A stretch of 64,000 bases of DNA from Betaproteobacteria bacterium (GCA_016720065.1 JADJXY010000002.1:1997001-2061000), one strand, 5' to 3'; shown: positions 38,046 to 46,666, counted from the stretch's first letter. The notes: generated from the letters alone by a model not told the origin. Translations and numbers: made by a program.

Positions 38046-38606
38046 ATGAACACCCGCATCAAACTCGCCACCCTCGCCCTGGCCGGCCTCTTCGCCGCCG
38101 CCGCCCAGGCCACCTCCCTGGACAAGCTCACCGTCACCCCGGCCACCGGCGCCAAGGCCGGCGAAAAGATCAAGGTCAGCATCGACCTGGGTAACGTCTC
38201 CGGCACCTGCGGCATGTACGTCAAGCTGGGCGACGGGCGCAAGGAAATGATCACCGTGCAGGACAGCACCCCCAACCCCATCGTCATCGAGCACACCTAC
38301 AAGGCCGGTGGCAAGTACAAGATTCGCGCCGATGGCGACCGTATCCACACGGCCCTTCCCTGCATCGGCCGCGTCGAGCTCGACAACTACGCCGTGGAAG
38401 CCGTGAAGGCCGTGGAAAAGGACAAGGCCGCCGGCCCCTGCCCCGACAATTGGTCCCTCAAAGGCAAGGTTGCCAAGGATGGTGGCTTCACCTGCGTGCC
38501 CAAAAAGGGCGTCAAGGACGTGAAGAAGCCCGAGAAGGCCCTGGAGTGCCCGGCCGGCACCAGCTACTTCACCAAGGGCAAGACCCTGGGCTGCGAGAAG
38601 GGTTGA
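38046..38606 (+). CDS. exported protein with C-terminal cysteine pairs
   Basis: Predicted periplasmic protein of 186 aa with signal peptide (KLATLALAGLFAAAAQA). The N-terminal half resembles an immunoglobulin-like beta domain (GAKAGEKIKVSIDLGN, IEHTYKAGGKYKIRADGD). The C-terminal half has two short units that start and end with Cys: CPDNWSLKGKVAKDGGFTC and CPAGTSYFTKGKTLGC. Unknown function. It follows glnE by 34 bases, and a strong terminator lies directly downstream. Confidence 0.78.
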   Translation: MNTRIKLATLALAGLFAAAAQATSLDKLTVTPATGAKAGEKIKVSIDLGNVSGTCGMYVKLGDGRKEMITVQDSTPNPIVIEHTYKAGGKYKIRADGDRIHTALPCIGRVELDNYAVEAVKAVEKDKAAGPCPDNWSLKGKVAKDGGFTCVPKKGVKDVKKPEKALECPAGTSYFTKGKTLGCEKG

Positions 38607-38644
38607 TCCCTGGCTCCCCGCTGTGCCCCACCCCACCGGTGGGG

Positions 38645-38681
38645 CCAAGAAAAAAGCCGCTGCGAGCGGCTTTTTTCTTGG
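38645..38681. terminator. bidirectional rho-independent terminator
   Basis: Perfect 17-bp stem with a 3-base loop. The stem reads CCAAGAAAAAAGCCGCT and its complement, so both strands have a GC core flanked by a T6 run. It ends both the exported-protein gene (plus) and mscL (minus), which converge here. Confidence 0.93.
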
Positions 38682-38744
38682 GTCGGTGCCCCGCTGGTTC
38701 TCTGCGCCACGGCAATCCGTCTCCCGGACCGCCGGCGCACAGCC

Positions 38745-39176
38745 TCACTTGCGCAGGGAATCCCGGATTTCCCGCAGCAGCACGACATCCTCCGGCGTCG
38801 GGGGCGGCTCCGTCGAGGCAGGCGCCTCCTCGACCTTGGGCCGCAGGCGGTTGATCTGCTTGACCATCATGAAAATGATGAAGGCGAGCAGGATGAAATT
38901 CACCAGGATGGTCAGGAAGCTGCCGTAGGCAAAGACCGGAATCCCCGCCTTCTTGATGTCCGCCAGGGCGGTGAGGTTCTGGGGGTTCTTGCCCAGCACG
39001 AAGAAGAGATTGGAAAAATCCAGGCTCCCGATCATCGCCCCCACCAGCGGCATGATGAGATCGCCGACGATGGAATCGACGATCTTCCCGAAGGCCCCGC
39101 CAATGATGACGCCAACCGCCAGGTCGACCGCGTTGCCCTTGACGGCAAATTCCTTGAATTCGTCCAACATGCCCAT
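38745..39176 (-). CDS. mscL: large-conductance mechanosensitive channel
   Basis: Inner-membrane pore that opens under hypo-osmotic stress. The 143 aa product has the MscL pattern: LDEFKEFAVKGNAVDLAVGVIIGGAFGKIV (TM1 with the pore constriction), a periplasmic loop, TM2 (FLTILVNFILLAFIIFMMV), and a charged C-terminal helix ending LLREIRDSLRK. The ATG at 39176 is preceded by AAAGGGAGG; a second ATG two codons in is less well placed. Monocistronic. Confidence 0.96.
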   Translation of the reverse strand: MGMLDEFKEFAVKGNAVDLAVGVIIGGAFGKIVDSIVGDLIMPLVGAMIGSLDFSNLFFVLGKNPQNLTALADIKKAGIPVFAYGSFLTILVNFILLAFIIFMMVKQINRLRPKVEEAPASTEPPPTPEDVVLLREIRDSLRK

Positions 39177-39336
39177 GAAAGCCTCCCTTTCTTTGATAAA
39201 TGTGATGACGCCGCATTATTGGGGGGAGTCTTGCGGGCGTCAAGGCTGGAGCCCGGGGCGGCGAGACACCCCTGGAGCCGCTTGGGCCGCAACCGCCCCC
39301 AGCCCCGAGGCCCAGCGATCAGCCCCGGCCCTCGCC

Positions 39337-39954
39337 CTAATCGGTGCCGAGCAAGGCGCGGTGCACCGCCGGCTGGGTCTTGGCGATGTGCATCTCGGCG
39401 GCCACCGCCGGCCCATTGGCCGCAATGATTTCGCAGGCCCCCTTGGCGTCGGTCTGGGATTGGGCGGCGATGTCCTTCATGTCCTGCACGACAACCGTAC
39501 GCAGTTGGGACTGGACCATGCCGTAGAGCTTCTCTTCGGTAACCTGGCCAGCCAGGGCGGCCCGGGCCTTCTGCAATTCCGCTGCATGGGCCGCGGCAAA
39601 GGGCTCCACGAAGGCAGCGATATCGACCCCCTGCTCCTGGCAGAACTGCACGCGCTCCCGCGTATTGACCAGATAGAAGCCATAAAACATGCTGGCCGCC
39701 GACATCAGCCGCTTGCCCTGATCGCTTTCCTCACTCAGCTTGCTTTCGGCCATGGCGACCGCTTCCTGCTGCATCGCCGCGGAGAGCGGCTGCCCGGGAT
39801 GTTTTTCCGCCCCCTTCTGCTGCAACTCCTCGACCGTGCGCTGGGCCGCCCCGGCGGCCGTCCGCTCGTCCTGGCGCTGCATGAAGTGGCGCACGGCAAC
39901 GAAGCCGACGACAAAGGCCACTGCGATCAGGATTTTCTTGGCTGCTCCACTCAT
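39337..39954 (-). CDS. single-pass membrane or exported protein of unknown function
   Basis: A 205 aa protein with one N-terminal hydrophobic segment (KKILIAVAFVVGFVAVRHFM) that is probably an uncleaved anchor. The rest is helical and charged, with QEAVAMAESKLSEESDQGKRLMSAASMFYGFYLVN and a single Cys pair far apart (FCQEQG, GACEII). The ATG at 39954 follows GGGAGA. The longer frame upstream adds only a non-hydrophobic stretch. No family recognised. Confidence 0.72.
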   Translation of the reverse strand: MSGAAKKILIAVAFVVGFVAVRHFMQRQDERTAAGAAQRTVEELQQKGAEKHPGQPLSAAMQQEAVAMAESKLSEESDQGKRLMSAASMFYGFYLVNTRERVQFCQEQGVDIAAFVEPFAAAHAAELQKARAALAGQVTEEKLYGMVQSQLRTVVVQDMKDIAAQSQTDAKGACEIIAANGPAVAAEMHIAKTQPAVHRALLGTD

Positions 39955-40105
39955 TGTTCGTCTCCCTCGAAGTTCATCGTGCTTGCCCCACTCGCAAAAA
40001 GCGCCCCCAGGGGGCGTGCCCATGGAGTATGCCTGCAGGATGGCCTGTAAGGAAGCCGCGGCGGCGGCGACTCTTCTTCACCCTCCCCTGCCGCCGAGGC
40101 TCGCC

Positions 40106-40879
40106 ATGCCCACAGCCCCCCTCCTCATCGCCACCCTCCTCGCCCTCTCCGGATCGGCCTGGGGAGCCGAATGCCAGGCCCGCAGCGGGCCCGAGCGCGC
40201 CACCCTGATCGAACTGTTCACCTCGGAAGGCTGCGACAGTTGCCCGCCCGCCGACCGCTGGCTCAGCGGGCTGCTGCGCGGCCCCGGCGCCACCGGAGTC
40301 GTCGCCCTGGCCTTCCACGTCGACTACTGGAACCGGCTGGGCTGGCGCGACCCCTATTCCTCCGCCGATTTCACCGCGCGCCAGGAAGCGCGGCAGAAGG
40401 CGGGCCGTTCGGCCTTCCTCTACACGCCGCAAGTCACCCTGGACGGCAGCGACTTCCGCCACTGGCGCAGTCTGGCGCTTCCCCGGCGCGGCACCGGCAC
40501 CCCAGCCGCCGCCCGGGCCGACATCACCCTGCAGGCGGCGAGCGGCCCGGGAGGCATGCTCGAAGCCCGGGTCGAGGCCAGCGCCCCCGGATACGGCGCC
40601 GGCACCGCCGAAGAGGCGGTCCTGCACCTGGCCCTGGTGGAAAATCGCCTCGCCACCGATGTGCTGCGCGGGGAGAACGCCGGCCGGCGTCTGGAGCACG
40701 ACGCCGTGGTGCGGGAATGGATCGGGCCCCTGGCCCTGGACCGCCAGGCTCGCGTCAGCGTGAAGCATCAATTCCGCCGCAACGACGTCAATCCGCGCCA
40801 CGCAGCGCTGGTGGCCGTCGTCGAGACGACGAGGCGCCTGGAGCCGCTCCAGGCCTTGCGGCTGGACGTCTGCCCGTGA
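40106..40879 (+). CDS. DUF1223 thioredoxin-fold secreted protein
   Basis: A 257 aa protein with signal peptide (LLIATLLALSGSAWG) and the DUF1223 pattern: ERATLIELFTSEGCDSCPPAD, with the CDSC redox motif near residue 48, then VVALAFHVDYWNRLGWRDPYSS, YTPQVTLDG and a beta-rich C-terminal half. The thioredoxin fold and the CxxC suggest a periplasmic redox role, but no substrate is known. The start is the ATG at 40106 before the signal peptide. Confidence 0.88.
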   Translation: MPTAPLLIATLLALSGSAWGAECQARSGPERATLIELFTSEGCDSCPPADRWLSGLLRGPGATGVVALAFHVDYWNRLGWRDPYSSADFTARQEARQKAGRSAFLYTPQVTLDGSDFRHWRSLALPRRGTGTPAAARADITLQAASGPGGMLEARVEASAPGYGAGTAEEAVLHLALVENRLATDVLRGENAGRRLEHDAVVREWIGPLALDRQARVSVKHQFRRNDVNPRHAALVAVVETTRRLEPLQALRLDVCP

Positions 40880-40991
40880 TGCGACATCAGTGCGATAACA
40901 CCCGCAGCGCTACCCGGGGACAAACCCGCGCATTTGCACCATATTTCCCATCGTCGCTTCGCGATCACGATCAAGACTCAGGCGTTCGGCG

Positions 40992-41309
40992 TCATGCGGC
41001 CTTGTGGGGAATGAGCTTGACTTGAAGGTCGCAGCCAACCGCTGCTGCGTAGCGCTTTAGCGTAGCGAGCGACGGCGCGTGCTTGCCGGCAGACTCGAGC
41101 CGAGAAATTGCGCTTTTTGTCGTGCCCATGCGCTCGGCAACAGCGTCTTGCGTGAGACCGGCTCGTGCTCTCGCCCGCAGCATTTGGCTGGCCAGTTGAT
41201 ACTCCAGCTCAAGAGCGTCATAGGCTGCGGCAAAACCTTCGCGAGCCTGAGCTTTTGCAAGGAATTTTTTGTGGTCGTGAATGACAGGATTGAATTTCAA
41301 TTTAGGCAT
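40992..41309 (-). CDS. HigA-like antitoxin (XRE helix-turn-helix)
   Basis: Antitoxin of 105 aa with an XRE helix-turn-helix at about residues 45-95 (RARARAGLTQDAVAERMGTTKSAISRLESAGKHAPSLATLKRYA), preceded by a helical dimer arm. It overlaps the toxin gene by 8 bases and is second in the pair, the HigBA order. It probably neutralises the toxin and represses the shared promoter. Confidence 0.9.
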   Translation of the reverse strand: MPKLKFNPVIHDHKKFLAKAQAREGFAAAYDALELEYQLASQMLRARARAGLTQDAVAERMGTTKSAISRLESAGKHAPSLATLKRYAAAVGCDLQVKLIPHKAA

Positions 41310-41628
41310 CTCGAACCTCCTTCAGGCGCTGACGCGCCAATTTCAGCTCGCGATCCGGTGTCTGCTGCGTTTTCTTGATAAACGCGTGCAGCACAATGAC
41401 GCGCTTGCCGATCAAACAACAGTAAAACGCGCGACCGATACCGCTGCGCCCCTTCGGCCGCAGCTCGAACAAGCCGTCGCCAAAAGCTCGTGAATGTGGC
41501 AGCCGAAGACTGGGGCCATGCTCCGCAAGCAACTCTGCGAGCCGCGCATAGTCGGCCAGAACATCGACAGGCCACGACTCAACCTCATGGAGGACCCGTT
41601 CGTGAAAATATTCGATCGAGAACGCCAT
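41302..41628 (-). CDS. HigB/RelE-like toxin (phage Gp49-like family)
   Basis: mRNA interferase of the HigB/RelE superfamily, 108 aa. Conserved blocks are EVESWPVDVLADYARLAELLAEHG, LFELRPKGRSGIGRAFYCCLIGKRVIVLHAFIKKTQQTP and ARQRLKEV. The FELR..GRAFY...VLHAFIKK pattern is the Gp49-like signature. It precedes and overlaps the antitoxin gene. The region has a lower GC content by eye than its surroundings, consistent with recent acquisition. Confidence 0.9.
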   Translation of the reverse strand: MAFSIEYFHERVLHEVESWPVDVLADYARLAELLAEHGPSLRLPHSRAFGDGLFELRPKGRSGIGRAFYCCLIGKRVIVLHAFIKKTQQTPDRELKLARQRLKEVRDA

Positions 41629-41757
41629 GGGCGAATGTTAGCAACGGTGAGAACTTGGCGCCAGTGGATTCATGATGCAGAACATGGAGCGAACCGACGC
41701 CGCGCGGTTTTTTCGCGCAGCGTCCAGCGACCGCAGGGAGCGAGGTCAAGCGCAGGG

Positions 41758-42207
41758 TTAGCCAGCACTGTCGTTGCCCGCAAAGTAGATATCAAGCCAC
41801 AACTCGATACCGAGTTCACCAAGCTGCGCCATCTGTCGGGGATTGAATGTTGGGCCGCCCTGGCCGACAGAGTCCCAGCGGATGCACAGATCAACAAGGT
41901 AACCTTGCTCTTTGAGTTTCGCGATCACTGTCGCTTTGCCTTGAAGATGAGCGAGTAGCCAGTCAAGGTGATGACGCGAGTCACGACTCTCAACGTGACC
42001 GGCCGATTCAAGGAACCACCCACCAGACTTGAATGGATGTTTCGCGGTAGGGCGCGGCAACTCCCCCCGAACCTGTGTGTGAGTGGGCTGAATGCCGAGC
42101 AATGACGTGATGGATTCAGGCCGAAGATCCTCACTCATGACGCGAAGCCATACATGCGTATAGGCGCAGGTAGGGTATTCGTCGTCGTACGGCGTCTCAG
42201 TGCGCAT
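41758..42207 (-). CDS. DUF4279-like accessory protein
   Basis: A 149 aa cytoplasmic protein starting MRTETPYDDEYPTCAYTHVWLRV. The segment SEDLRPESITSLLGIQPTHTQVRGE, the WFLESAGHVESRDSRHHLDWLLAHL block and the C-terminal ELGIELWLDIYF fit the DUF4279 family, often found in mobile or accessory regions and possibly an immunity-type protein. The ATG at 42207 is the only sensible start; the longer frame upstream is not protein-like. It lies beside the toxin-antitoxin pair. Confidence 0.75.
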   Translation of the reverse strand: MRTETPYDDEYPTCAYTHVWLRVMSEDLRPESITSLLGIQPTHTQVRGELPRPTAKHPFKSGGWFLESAGHVESRDSRHHLDWLLAHLQGKATVIAKLKEQGYLVDLCIRWDSVGQGGPTFNPRQMAQLGELGIELWLDIYFAGNDSAG

Positions 42208-42654
42208 GCCGGATTGTGCTCGCCAACCTGACAATGGCACTTTTGGGCGGTGCCGGGATTGGTGTGGCATCTTCGGCCTTCCGGCACAGCTTTGCTCCCC
42301 CATGTACGTTCCGAACGGTGGCGGTGGAGCGCATCGCCGGGTGGTCGTCAAGCAGCCCAAGGGTTGTGGAAGGTCGGCGCCGCACGTCACTGGGCCGGAA
42401 GCGGGCGAATGCCCGATATTCCCTGCAGCGCTCCGGACGCCGCTCAGTTCCGGCCGCGCCGGGAACGCCTCTCCAGTCGCCCCCACCCCACGCGCCCTGG
42501 GTTTCGGCGCCTTCGTGGAGCAGGCATTCGCGGCACGTCGGGAGCATGGGCGGCTGAGTGGATAGTTGCAATGCCACGAGCTTACCCTTCGGTCATTATT
42601 TCCACAACACGTGGGAAGTCTTTGCGGGACATCCCCTGCTGGGGCGGGGGCCGC
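42208..42654. other. gene-free stretch beside the accessory island
   Basis: About 450 bp between the DUF4279 gene and the aminotransferase. Open frames exist on both strands, but their translations are not protein-like (Pro, Arg and Cys scattered without pattern), and none has a ribosome site or recognisable motif. No transposase fragment or terminal repeat was found. Confidence 0.45.
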
Positions 42655-43809
42655 CTACAGCCGCCCCAGCCTTTCCGCCGCCGCCTCCAGGGTCTCCTCC
42701 CGCTTGGCGAAGCAGAAGCGCACCACGCGCTGGTCGTGGCCGTCGTGGTGGAAGGCGGAGAGGGGAATGGTGGCGACGCCGATCTCGCGGGTGAGCCACA
42801 CGGCGAATTCGCGGTCGGGCCGCGGGCTGATGCGGTCGTAGCGGGCAAGCTGGAAATAGGTGCCGGCGCAGGGCAGCGGGTCGAAGGGGGTGGCGGCGAG
42901 CAGGCTGCGGAAGTGGTCGCGCTTCTGCCGGTAGAACGCGGCCAGGCCCTGGTGGCGGGCGGGGTCGGCCATGTAGTCGGCGATACCCAGTTGGGCCGGG
43001 GTGTTGACGGTGAAAACGTTGAACTGGTGCAGCTTTCTGAATTCGGCACTGAGGGCGGCGGGGGCGACGACATAGCCGATCTTCCAGCCGGTGATGTGGT
43101 AGGTCTTGCCGAAGGACGAGACGACGAGGCTGCGGGCGGCGAGCTCCGGGTGGGCGGCGAGGCTTGTGTGGGGACCGTCGAAGGCGATGTGTTCGTAGAC
43201 TTCGTCGCTGAGGATGACGATCGCCGTGTTTCTGAGCAGGGTGGCCAGGGTATCGAGGTCGGCGGCAGAAAGGAGACGGCCGGTGGGGTTGTGGGGGCTG
43301 TTCACCACGACCATGCGGGTTCGCGAATTGATCAGGGAAGCGACGTGGTTCCAGTCCGGCCGGTAGTCGGGGAAGGAAAGACGGCTGTGGCGCACCCGGC
43401 CGCCCACGGCTTCCACCGCCGGACCGTAGGAATCGTAGACCGGTTCGAAGACGATGACTTCGTCCCCCGGCCCCACGCAGGCGGCGATGGCGGTGAACAG
43501 GGCCTGGGTGGCGCCAGCGGTGACGGTGATCTCGCTTTCGGCATCGTAGGCGGCGCCGTAGAGGGCAGCGACCTTGGCGGCGATGGCGGCGCGCAGTTCC
43601 GGCGTGCCGGCCATGGGGGCGTACTGGTTGCGGCCGGCCCGCATGTGGCGATGCACGGCGTCGAACAATTCCGGCTCGGCCTGGAAGTCGGGAAAGCCCT
43701 GGGAGAGATTCACCGCCCCGCATTCCGCCGCCAGGCGGGACATGACGGTGAAAATGGTGGTCCCCAGGGCGGGGAAGCGGGAGGGAACGGCAAAGGGAAC
43801 GTCGAACAT
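42655..43809 (-). CDS. PLP-dependent aminotransferase, methionine-aminotransferase-like
   Basis: Class I/II aminotransferase of 384 aa, cytoplasmic, PLP-bound. Signature blocks are NLSQGFPDF near residue 34, QYAPMAGTPELRAAIA, VTAGATQALFTAI, VNSPHNPTGRLLS, ILSDEVYEHIAFDG and SFGKTYHITGWKIGY with the PLP lysine. SQGFPDF and the overall layout match the YbdL-like methionine/glutamine aminotransferase group. It lies 1.1 kb from the mtnA locus on the other strand, so a role in the methionine cycle is plausible but not proven. Confidence 0.88.
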   Translation of the reverse strand: MFDVPFAVPSRFPALGTTIFTVMSRLAAECGAVNLSQGFPDFQAEPELFDAVHRHMRAGRNQYAPMAGTPELRAAIAAKVAALYGAAYDAESEITVTAGATQALFTAIAACVGPGDEVIVFEPVYDSYGPAVEAVGGRVRHSRLSFPDYRPDWNHVASLINSRTRMVVVNSPHNPTGRLLSAADLDTLATLLRNTAIVILSDEVYEHIAFDGPHTSLAAHPELAARSLVVSSFGKTYHITGWKIGYVVAPAALSAEFRKLHQFNVFTVNTPAQLGIADYMADPARHQGLAAFYRQKRDHFRSLLAATPFDPLPCAGTYFQLARYDRISPRPDREFAVWLTREIGVATIPLSAFHHDGHDQRVVRFCFAKREETLEAAAERLGRL

Positions 43810-43869
43810 GGCGACGGCTGGGAGCGGGGAAGGCGCCCGGGGCAGGCGGCCGGCCCCGGGCGCGGCGCG

Positions 43870-44688
43870 CTATTGCTTGACGAAGACCACCTGGGAGGGC
43901 GTGGGGGCAGGGAATTCCGGCCCCCCCAGGGCCTCGCGGATGACCTTGTTGGTGTCGAAATAGACCTGCCAGTAGTGGTCGTTATGGCAGTAGGGCCGCA
44001 CGGCGAGGACCGGGCCGACGAGGTTGAATTCCAGGATTTCCACATCCACCGCCGGGGCGGCGAGGACGTTGGGGATGGCGGCGATGCGTTCCTTCAGCAC
44101 CGCCACGGCCCGGGCGCAGTCGGCGGCGCCGGCCAGCTGGGCCTTGAGATCGACCCGGCGATGGGGATTGACGCTGTAATTCTGGATGGTGTCGCCGAAG
44201 ATCTTGCTGTTGCCCACCAGGGTCATCACATTGTCCGGGGTGTTGATGGCCGAGGCGAAGAGCCCCACCTCCTTCACCGTCCCCGTCACCCCGCCGACGG
44301 TGACGAAATCCCCCACCTTGATGGGCCGCAGGATGATGAGAAAGACACCGCCGGCGAAGTTGGACAGGAGCCCGGACCAGGCCAATCCGATGGCCACGCC
44401 GGCGGCGGCGAAGAGGGCCGCGAAGGTGGTGGTCTGGATGCCGAAGTAGCCCAGGATACCCACCACCAGGAGGATGTTGAGGGTGACGTTGATCACCGTG
44501 CCCAGGTAGCGCATCACGGTGGCGTCCACCTTCTGGCGCTCCAGGGTCGATTGCACCGCCTGGCCCACCAGGCCGATCAGCCAGCGGCCGATGACCCAGA
44601 AGGCGATGGCAGCGAGGATCTTGACCCCGAGGTCGGTGGCGTATTGCAGGGCGATTTCCTGCCAGCGGGCAATGTCGGTTTGATTCAT
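43870..44688 (-). CDS. mscS: small-conductance mechanosensitive channel (MscS family)
   Basis: A 272 aa inner-membrane channel. Three transmembrane segments at the N terminus end in a Gly/Ala-rich pore helix (AALFAAAGVAIGLAWSGLLSNFAGG). The beta domain follows (RPIKVGDFVTVGGVTGTVKEVGLF) with the NSKIFGDTIQNYS pattern, and an alpha/beta C-terminal domain. Length and order match E. coli MscS. It relieves osmotic pressure together with mscL. Confidence 0.94.
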   Translation of the reverse strand: MNQTDIARWQEIALQYATDLGVKILAAIAFWVIGRWLIGLVGQAVQSTLERQKVDATVMRYLGTVINVTLNILLVVGILGYFGIQTTTFAALFAAAGVAIGLAWSGLLSNFAGGVFLIILRPIKVGDFVTVGGVTGTVKEVGLFASAINTPDNVMTLVGNSKIFGDTIQNYSVNPHRRVDLKAQLAGAADCARAVAVLKERIAAIPNVLAAPAVDVEILEFNLVGPVLAVRPYCHNDHYWQVYFDTNKVIREALGGPEFPAPTPSQVVFVKQ

Positions 44689-44764
44689 GGAGGTCTCCTT
44701 GCGGGATGCACCGATCGATTCCGTTCCTCTTCAGCGCAGCGAAGGGCATTCCCTCCGGGAACGC

Positions 44765-44790
44765 GGGCTTCGACAGGCTCAGCCCGAACG
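44765..44790. repeat. short dispersed repeat resembling a common proteobacterial intergenic element
   Basis: The string GGGCTTCGACAGGCTCAGCC and the following CGAACGG form a partly palindromic unit (GGCT-C-AGCC inside) that I recognise as frequent between genes in many proteobacteria. Only one copy is in this window, so its repeat nature rests on general knowledge. It lies in the mscS-mtnA gap, next to a GCCCCCGT/ACGGGGGC palindrome at 44830-44846. Confidence 0.45.
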
Positions 44791-44912
44791 GTTGAGAACC
44801 AAGCGGTGGTTTCTGGGCGGGTTTGGTCGGCCCCCGTGACGGGGGCATGGCAGCAGTTTCACAGACTGCCGCCGCCGCGGCAAGTTCATCCCGGATATGC
44901 CAGAATCCGGCC

Positions 44913-45998
44913 ATGAAGATCGACGGCGTTCCCACCCGCAGCCTGCGCGCCCACCCCGCCCTGGGCGTTTTTGACATCATCGACCAGACCCGCCTGCCCC
45001 ATGGGCTGCATTGGGTGCGGGTGGCCAACCGGGCGGGGGCCGCCCATGCCATCAAGGACATGCAGGTGCGGGGAGCGCCCCTCATCGGCGTCACTGCCGC
45101 CTATGGGCTGGCCGTGGCGCTGGGGGTCGATGCCTCCAACGAATCCCTGGAGCAGGCCCTCGCCATTCTGGGCCGGACGCGGCCCACGGCGGTGAACCTC
45201 GCCTGGGCGCTGGCCCGCATGGCCGAGCGCCTGCGGCCCCTGCCCCCGAGCGAGCGGGCCGCCGCCGCCTGGGCCGAGGCGGCCGCCATCGAAGAGGAAG
45301 ACGTGGCCCAGAACCGGGCCATCGGCGAACACGGCCTGGGGCTGCTGCGCCGCCTGGCGCCGCGCCGGGACGGCCGCCTGGAGATCATGACCCACTGCAA
45401 CGCCGGCTGGCTGGCCACGGTCGATTGGGGTACCGCCCTGGCGCCGGTCTATGCCGCTTTCGACGCCGGGATCGATCTGCACGTCTGGGTTTCCGAGACC
45501 CGCCCCCGCAATCAGGGCCTCCTCACCGCCTGGGAACTGGCCCAGCACGGCGTGCCCCACACCGTGGTGGCCGACAACGCCGCCGGCCTCCTGATGCGGG
45601 AGGGACGGGTGGATGCAGTCATCGTTGGCGCCGACCGCGTCGCCGCCAACGGCGACGTCGCCAACAAGGTCGGCACCTACCTCAAGGCCCTCGCTGCGGC
45701 GGACAACGGCATCCCCTTCTATGTCGCTGCCCCCCGCTCGACCCTCGATTTCGCCTGCCCGGACGGCGCCGCCATCCCCATCGAGGAACGGGAAGGCGAC
45801 GAACTGCGCCGCGTGGCGGGCCTCGACGAGCGGGGCGCCCCCGCGACCGTGCGCCAGTTGGCGGAGGGGGCGGCGGTGGGCAACCCCGCCTTCGACGTCA
45901 CCCCCGCCCGGCGGATCACCGCCATCGTCACCGAACGGGGTGTCGCCGCCGCCAGCCGGGAAGGCCTTGCCGCCCTTTATTCCGAGACGCCGGCATGA
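44913..45998 (+). CDS. mtnA: 5-methylthioribose-1-phosphate isomerase
   Basis: Converts methylthioribose-1-phosphate to methylthioribulose-1-phosphate in methylthioadenosine salvage. The 361 aa product shows VRGAPLIGVTAAYGLA, RPTAVNLAWAL, ILTHCNAG-like IMTHCNAGWLAT with the catalytic Cys, VWVSETRPRNQG, VIVGADRVAANGDVANKVGTY with the catalytic Asp, and a C-terminal FDVTPARRITAIVTERG. The stop overlaps the next ATG. No mtnB dehydratase, mtnC or mtnD follows; the neighbour is an aldolase. Confidence 0.95.
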   Translation: MKIDGVPTRSLRAHPALGVFDIIDQTRLPHGLHWVRVANRAGAAHAIKDMQVRGAPLIGVTAAYGLAVALGVDASNESLEQALAILGRTRPTAVNLAWALARMAERLRPLPPSERAAAAWAEAAAIEEEDVAQNRAIGEHGLGLLRRLAPRRDGRLEIMTHCNAGWLATVDWGTALAPVYAAFDAGIDLHVWVSETRPRNQGLLTAWELAQHGVPHTVVADNAAGLLMREGRVDAVIVGADRVAANGDVANKVGTYLKALAAADNGIPFYVAAPRSTLDFACPDGAAIPIEEREGDELRRVAGLDERGAPATVRQLAEGAAVGNPAFDVTPARRITAIVTERGVAAASREGLAALYSETPA

Positions 45999-46627
45999 GC
46001 GACCCCCGCGCCGCCCTCGTCGCCGCCGCCCGGGCCATGGCCGCCGCGGGCCTCAACAGCGGCACGGCGGGCAACCTCAGCCTGCGTTGCCCGGAGGGCT
46101 TCTACATCACCCCCACCGGCATGGCCTACGACCGCCTGGAACCGGACGACATCCCCTGCATGGGCCTCGACGGCGGCGCCCGGGGCCGGCGCCAACCCTC
46201 TTCCGAATGGCGCTTCCACCGCGACCTCTACGCCGCCCGGCCGGAGGCCGGCGCCGTGCTCCATGCCCATTCGCCCCACGCCACCAGCCTGGCCTGCCTG
46301 CGGCGGGACATTCCGCCCTTCCATTACATGATCGCCCGCTTCGGCGGTGCCACCGTGCGCTGCGCCGCCTACGCCACCTTCGGCACCCAGGCCCTGTCGG
46401 ACGCCGCCCTCGCCGCGCTGGAAGGGCGCAACGCCTGCCTGCTCGCCAACCACGGGCTGCTCGCCTTCGGCCGGGACCTGGACCACGCCCTCGCCCTGGC
46501 GGTGGAACTGGAAGAACTGTGCGGCCAGTACTGGCGCGCCTGCCTGCTGGGCGAACCGGTGCTGCTTTCGGCGCAGGAGATGGCGACGGTGCTGGAGAAA
46601 TTCAGCGGATACGGGCAGCAGGGCTGA
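45995..46627 (+). CDS. class II aldolase, probable methylthioribulose-1-phosphate aldolase
   Basis: Zinc-dependent sugar-phosphate aldolase or epimerase-family protein of 210 aa. Motifs: LNSGTAGNLSLRCPEGFYITPTG, SSEWRFHRDLY, VLHAHSPHATSLAC with the zinc histidines, and LLANHGLLAFG with the third His. It is fused by ATGA overlap to mtnA. The pair matches the DHAP shunt, where methylthioribulose-1-phosphate is split into dihydroxyacetone phosphate and methylthioacetaldehyde, instead of the dehydratase route. The related MtnB dehydratase has the same fold, so the reaction needs testing. Confidence 0.82.
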   Translation: MSDPRAALVAAARAMAAAGLNSGTAGNLSLRCPEGFYITPTGMAYDRLEPDDIPCMGLDGGARGRRQPSSEWRFHRDLYAARPEAGAVLHAHSPHATSLACLRRDIPPFHYMIARFGGATVRCAAYATFGTQALSDAALAALEGRNACLLANHGLLAFGRDLDHALALAVELEELCGQYWRACLLGEPVLLSAQEMATVLEKFSGYGQQG

Positions 46628-46666
46628 GCCGCAAATTCCTTGCGAATTGATGATGGTGGTTACAAA

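Noticed and set aside
41629..41761. Possible integron attC site next to the DUF4279 stop (GGCTAAC followed by an imperfect inverted stretch)
   Set aside because: The right-hand core site GTTRRRY at a matching distance is missing and the arms do not pair well; no integrase gene is near.
42200..42577. Overlapping frames on both strands in the gap before the aminotransferase gene
   Set aside because: Translations lack protein-like composition, start signals and any recognised motif.
44830..44846. GCCCCCGT-G-ACGGGGGC palindrome as a terminator
   Set aside because: No T-tract on either side and it lies upstream of mtnA and mscS, not after a gene.
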